DNA of 9,197 nucleotides from Rubripirellula sp. Lineage in GTDB: Bacteria > Planctomycetota > Planctomycetia > Pirellulales > Pirellulaceae. The notes beneath the pieces were generated by a model. It was not told where the DNA came from, did not search any database, and saw nothing but the letters and a program-made list of their open reading frames with translations. Shown one piece after another: positions 7,157-9,197 of the stretch; position 1 is the first letter of the stretch; each line of letters begins with the position of its first letter. The DNA lies in contig JARFQX010000592.1 of the NCBI GenBank assembly GCA_029287555.1, positions 1 to 9,197 of the forward strand, in the 5' to 3' direction. The position numbers and the translations under genes were made by a program.

Positions 7157-7209
7157 CCCAAAAGACGCGGTTTTGGGACGTATCGGTGACCCTCGATCGC
7201 CAAAACCGC
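7157..7209 (+). promoter_or_regulatory. Mutually exclusive hairpins upstream of ppdK
   Basis: Three related segments can form two competing stems. CCCAAAA (7157-7163) pairs with TTTTGGG (7171-7177) across a 7-base loop. GCGGTTTTGG (7167-7176) pairs perfectly over 10 bp with CCAAAACCGC (7200-7209) across 23 bases. Both stems need the TTTTGG at 7171-7176, so only one can exist at a time. If transcribed toward ppdK it would lie roughly 295-350 bases before the start codon. It could be a leader RNA switch, a small RNA, or paired DNA sites for a regulator. Confidence 0.4.
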
Positions 7210-7218
7210 TTCTCATCA

Positions 7219-7284
7219 CGCAGGTTTAATCGATTTCCCACCAGGACTGCGTCGGTGATCGAGAGCCCGAGTCACAAACCTGCG
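7219..7284 (+). promoter_or_regulatory. 9-bp inverted repeat enclosing 48 bases
   Basis: CGCAGGTTT (7219-7227) is perfectly complementary to AAACCTGCG (7276-7284). It begins only 10 bases after the preceding hairpin. The enclosed sequence contains short local complementarities such as GAC-TGC-GTC (7245-7253), so the whole could fold as a branched RNA element. The loop is long for a simple hairpin, so chance is not excluded. Confidence 0.25.
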
Positions 7285-7326
7285 GCCGTCACCTTCGCTG
7301 CGAACCAGGTCGGGGTCGGCAGGATC

Positions 7327-7343
7327 GGGGCATCACTCGCCCC
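7327..7343 (+). promoter_or_regulatory. Short GC-rich hairpin GGGGC/GCCCC
   Basis: GGGGC (7327-7331) and GCCCC (7339-7343) are separated by a 7-base loop, forming a compact stable stem about 160 bases before ppdK. No T-run follows it, so it is not an intrinsic terminator. Taken alone it is weak; it is listed because it continues a run of inverted repeats. Confidence 0.25.
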
Positions 7344-7357
7344 ATTCCCAGTGGAGC

Positions 7358-7369
7358 AAGCGATCGCTT
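7358..7369. promoter_or_regulatory. Perfect 12-bp palindrome AAGCGATCGCTT
   Basis: Twelve bases identical to their reverse complement, centred about 140 bp before the ppdK start, with the octamer GCGATCGC at the core. It could be a dimeric regulator site. GCGATCGC and GATC-containing palindromes are over-represented in some bacterial genomes for other reasons, so a genome-wide count decides its meaning. Confidence 0.3.
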
Positions 7370-7503
7370 CTAGCGGATTCGTCTCGCCGTTCTGGGACCA
7401 GCGGTGCCGGAACGCGACCGAACAATATAGCTTCCATTCGTAACCCCTTTCACACCTCCCGACCGGAACACCTCCAGGTCTTTTCAAGAGAGAATCGAAC
7501 GTC

Positions 7504-9197
7504 ATGGCAACAACAAAGATGGTGTACTACTTCGGTAAGAAGAAGACCGAAGGCAAAGGCAAGAGCAAGGCATTGCTGGGAGGCAAAGGGGCGAACCTGG
7601 CGGAAATGACCAGCATCGGATTGCCTGTGCCGCCTGGCTTCACCATCACCACCGAAGTTTGCGACGCCTACTACAAGGCGAGCAGGAAGCTGCCAAAGGA
7701 GCTGATGGACCAGGTCAACAAGGCGGTGGCCACGCTGGAAAAGGAATTGGGTAAGAAGTTTGGCGACGATTCCAACCCGCTGCTGGTGAGTGTTCGCAGT
7801 GGTGCAGCCGTGTCGATGCCCGGGATGATGAACACAATCCTTAACCTCGGGCTCAACGATGTGTCGACCGAAGGTTTGGCCAAGGCGACCAAGAACGAGC
7901 GATTCGCCTACGACGCGTACCGCCGCTTGATCAATATGTTCGGCGACGTTGTGATGGGGATCGACCATCATTCCTTCGAAGAGGCCTTTGACAAGATCAA
8001 AAAGAAATACAAAGTCAAGGAAGATACCGACGTTTCCGCCGAAGGGCTGAGGCAACTTTGCGAGGCCTACAAGGCGGTCTACAAAAAGAAGACGGGGGAA
8101 GACTTTCCCCAGGACCCGATGCGACAGTTGCAATTGTCGATCGAGGCCGTGTTCGGATCGTGGCACACACCGCGAGCCGTTCGCTATCGTGAGATCGAGG
8201 GCATTCGTGGCCTGCTCGGTACGGCCGTCAATGTGCAATCGATGGTCTACGGGAATATGGGAGACGACTCGGGTACCGGTGTCGCCTTCACTCGCAACCC
8301 CAGCACCGGCGAGAACAAATTCTTCGGCGAGTTTCTGGTCAACGCCCAAGGTGAAGACGTGGTTGCGGGGATTCGAACACCCCAGCACGTCTCCGAAATG
8401 CCCAAATGGAATCGAGCCGTCTACAAGGAATTGCTGGACATTAAGAAGACGCTCGAGGAACACTACAAGGACATGCAGGACATCGAGTTCACGATCGAGC
8501 GGGGCACCCTGTTCATGTTGCAGACTCGAACCGGGAAGCGAACCGGTGTGGCGGCCGTCAAGATTGCCTGTGACATGGTCAAGGAAGGGCTGATCGACCA
8601 CAAGGAAGCCGTCCTTCGTGTTCCGGCGAACGACTTGACCCAATTGCTCCTGCCCAGTTTCAAGCCGACCGCTCGCAACGCCGCGGACGTCTTGGCTCGC
8701 GGTCTGCCCGCGTCACCGGGAGCCGCCGTTGGCAAGTTGTCCTTCACCGCTGAAGATGCCCGCAAACGGACCGACGATGGCGAAAGCGTGATCCTGGTTC
8801 GAAAAGAAACCAGTCCCGAAGACGTCGATGGAATGAATGCCGCGAAAGGGATTTTGACGAGCACCGGTGGGATGACGAGCCACGCGGCCGTGGTCGCTCG
8901 CGGCTGGGGCAAGTGTTGCGTGGCGGGTGCCGGTGAAATTCAGATCGACGCGAAGTCACGCAAGATCAAGGTGGGTGGCCGAACCTTCGGCGAGAAGGAC
9001 GTGATTAGCCTCGATGGAACTACCGGAGAGGTGATGTCTGGTGAAGTCGAGACGCAAGAGCCCAAGTTGTCCGGCGATTTCTCGAAGTTGATGAAGTGGG
9101 CGGACGAATTCCGAAAACTGGCCGTCCGCACCAATGCGGACTCGCCCGCCGACAGCAAGCGGGCCCGTGATTTCGGGGCCCAGGGCATCGGTTTGTG
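7504..9197 (+). CDS. ppdK: Pyruvate, phosphate dikinase, N-terminal 564 residues (cut by window edge)
   Basis: A cytosolic enzyme that reversibly converts pyruvate, ATP and phosphate to phosphoenolpyruvate, AMP and pyrophosphate, linking glycolysis and gluconeogenesis. An N-terminal ATP-grasp nucleotide domain covers about 1-345, with GGKGANLAEM from residue 26, SVRSGAAVSMPGMMNT from 96 (conserved Arg98), FTRNP at 262-266 and LQTRTGKRT from about 339. The swivelling phosphohistidine domain follows, with LPASPGAAVGKL from 401 and GGMTSHAAVVARGWGKCCVAG around the catalytic His460. The PEP/pyruvate TIM barrel starts near 535 (AVRTNAD...ARDFGAQGIGL) and is lost at the edge; the family is usually about 870-910 residues. 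Start: ATG at 7504; an in-frame TAA at 7441 prevents long extension. ATG at 7519 is an alternative, since neither has a good Shine-Dalgarno (only AAGAGAGA near 7487). The gene lies downstream of an inverted-repeat-rich region. The family is certain. Confidence 0.97.
   Translation, partial: MATTKMVYYFGKKKTEGKGKSKALLGGKGANLAEMTSIGLPVPPGFTITTEVCDAYYKASRKLPKELMDQVNKAVATLEKELGKKFGDDSNPLLVSVRSGAAVSMPGMMNTILNLGLNDVSTEGLAKATKNERFAYDAYRRLINMFGDVVMGIDHHSFEEAFDKIKKKYKVKEDTDVSAEGLRQLCEAYKAVYKKKTGEDFPQDPMRQLQLSIEAVFGSWHTPRAVRYREIEGIRGLLGTAVNVQSMVYGNMGDDSGTGVAFTRNPSTGENKFFGEFLVNAQGEDVVAGIRTPQHVSEMPKWNRAVYKELLDIKKTLEEHYKDMQDIEFTIERGTLFMLQTRTGKRTGVAAVKIACDMVKEGLIDHKEAVLRVPANDLTQLLLPSFKPTARNAADVLARGLPASPGAAVGKLSFTAEDARKRTDDGESVILVRKETSPEDVDGMNAAKGILTSTGGMTSHAAVVARGWGKCCVAGAGEIQIDAKSRKIKVGGRTFGEKDVISLDGTTGEVMSGEVETQEPKLSGDFSKLMKWADEFRKLAVRTNADSPADSKRARDFGAQGIGL

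Larger units (their letters stand above)
6720..7503. other. 784-bp divergent intergenic region between the BBP7-like gene and ppdK
   Basis: No convincing gene is present. Two plus-strand reading frames exist: 6707-7126, which overlaps the BBP7-like start, and 6994-7443, which begins with TTG and has no ribosome binding site. Both give compositionally odd translations without recognisable motifs. No tRNA cloverleaf or rRNA is seen. The region must carry the promoters of both flanking genes, though no consensus can be placed. Its left half (6770-7030) shows nothing I can name. Its right half (7030-7370) is unusually rich in inverted repeats, listed separately. Confidence 0.7.

Noticed and set aside
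6994..7443. 149-codon plus-strand frame ending 60 bp before ppdK and in the same frame
   Set aside because: It starts with TTG without a Shine-Dalgarno sequence, has no recognisable motif, and crosses the inverted-repeat cluster. A leader peptide or small gene is not fully excluded, but I cannot support one.
7450..8643. 397-codon open frame on the minus strand
   Set aside because: It lies wholly antisense to unmistakable ppdK coding sequence. It is a codon-bias shadow with no ribosome binding site or recognisable domain.
7504..9197. Truncated or pseudogene ppdK
   Set aside because: The frame is intact to the last base with conserved residues in place; the missing C-terminal barrel is due to the window edge.

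Overview
The window reads as chromosomal DNA of a planctomycete, most likely a Rhodopirellula-like member of the Pirellulaceae. Three things point there. A giant surface protein combines an N-terminal LEDRRLLA (LEPR-XLL-type) motif, GEVED modules and a C-terminal type I dockerin. Beside it is a small outer-membrane barrel protein of the planctomycete BBP7 type. The gene layout is loose, with long intergenic stretches. This placement comes from recognising the families; no search was run.

Layout. Positions 1-446 hold no convincing gene, but contain a 17-bp tandem repeat (about 3.8 copies, 68-134) next to a GC-rich stretch. Positions 447-5720 (+) encode a 1757-residue modular extracellular protein: LEPR-XLL-type N-terminus, two GEVED modules, a CSLREA-like segment, a right-handed beta-helix built on eight ~55-64-residue repeats, a beta-sandwich, a DUF11-like domain split by an inserted cadherin-like domain, a canonical DUF11, an unassigned beta-rich domain, a type I dockerin and an acidic tail. 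Positions 5709-6719 (-) encode the BBP7-like protein. It converges on the giant gene and the two stop codons lie within a 12-bp overlap.

Positions 6720-7503 are a 784-bp divergent intergenic region without a convincing gene. Its right half, upstream of ppdK, holds several inverted repeats, including two hairpins that compete for the same TTTTGG segment. Positions 7504-9197 (+) are the first 564 codons of pyruvate, phosphate dikinase (ppdK), cut by the window edge.

How the genes relate. The first two products are cell-envelope or surface proteins. The third is a cytosolic enzyme that interconverts pyruvate and phosphoenolpyruvate. No operon links the three: the first pair converges and the second pair diverges. 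I see no defence system, mobile element, CRISPR array, rRNA or tRNA gene. The least explained parts are the structured region before ppdK, the nested and unassigned domains of the giant protein, and the tail-to-tail gene overlap.
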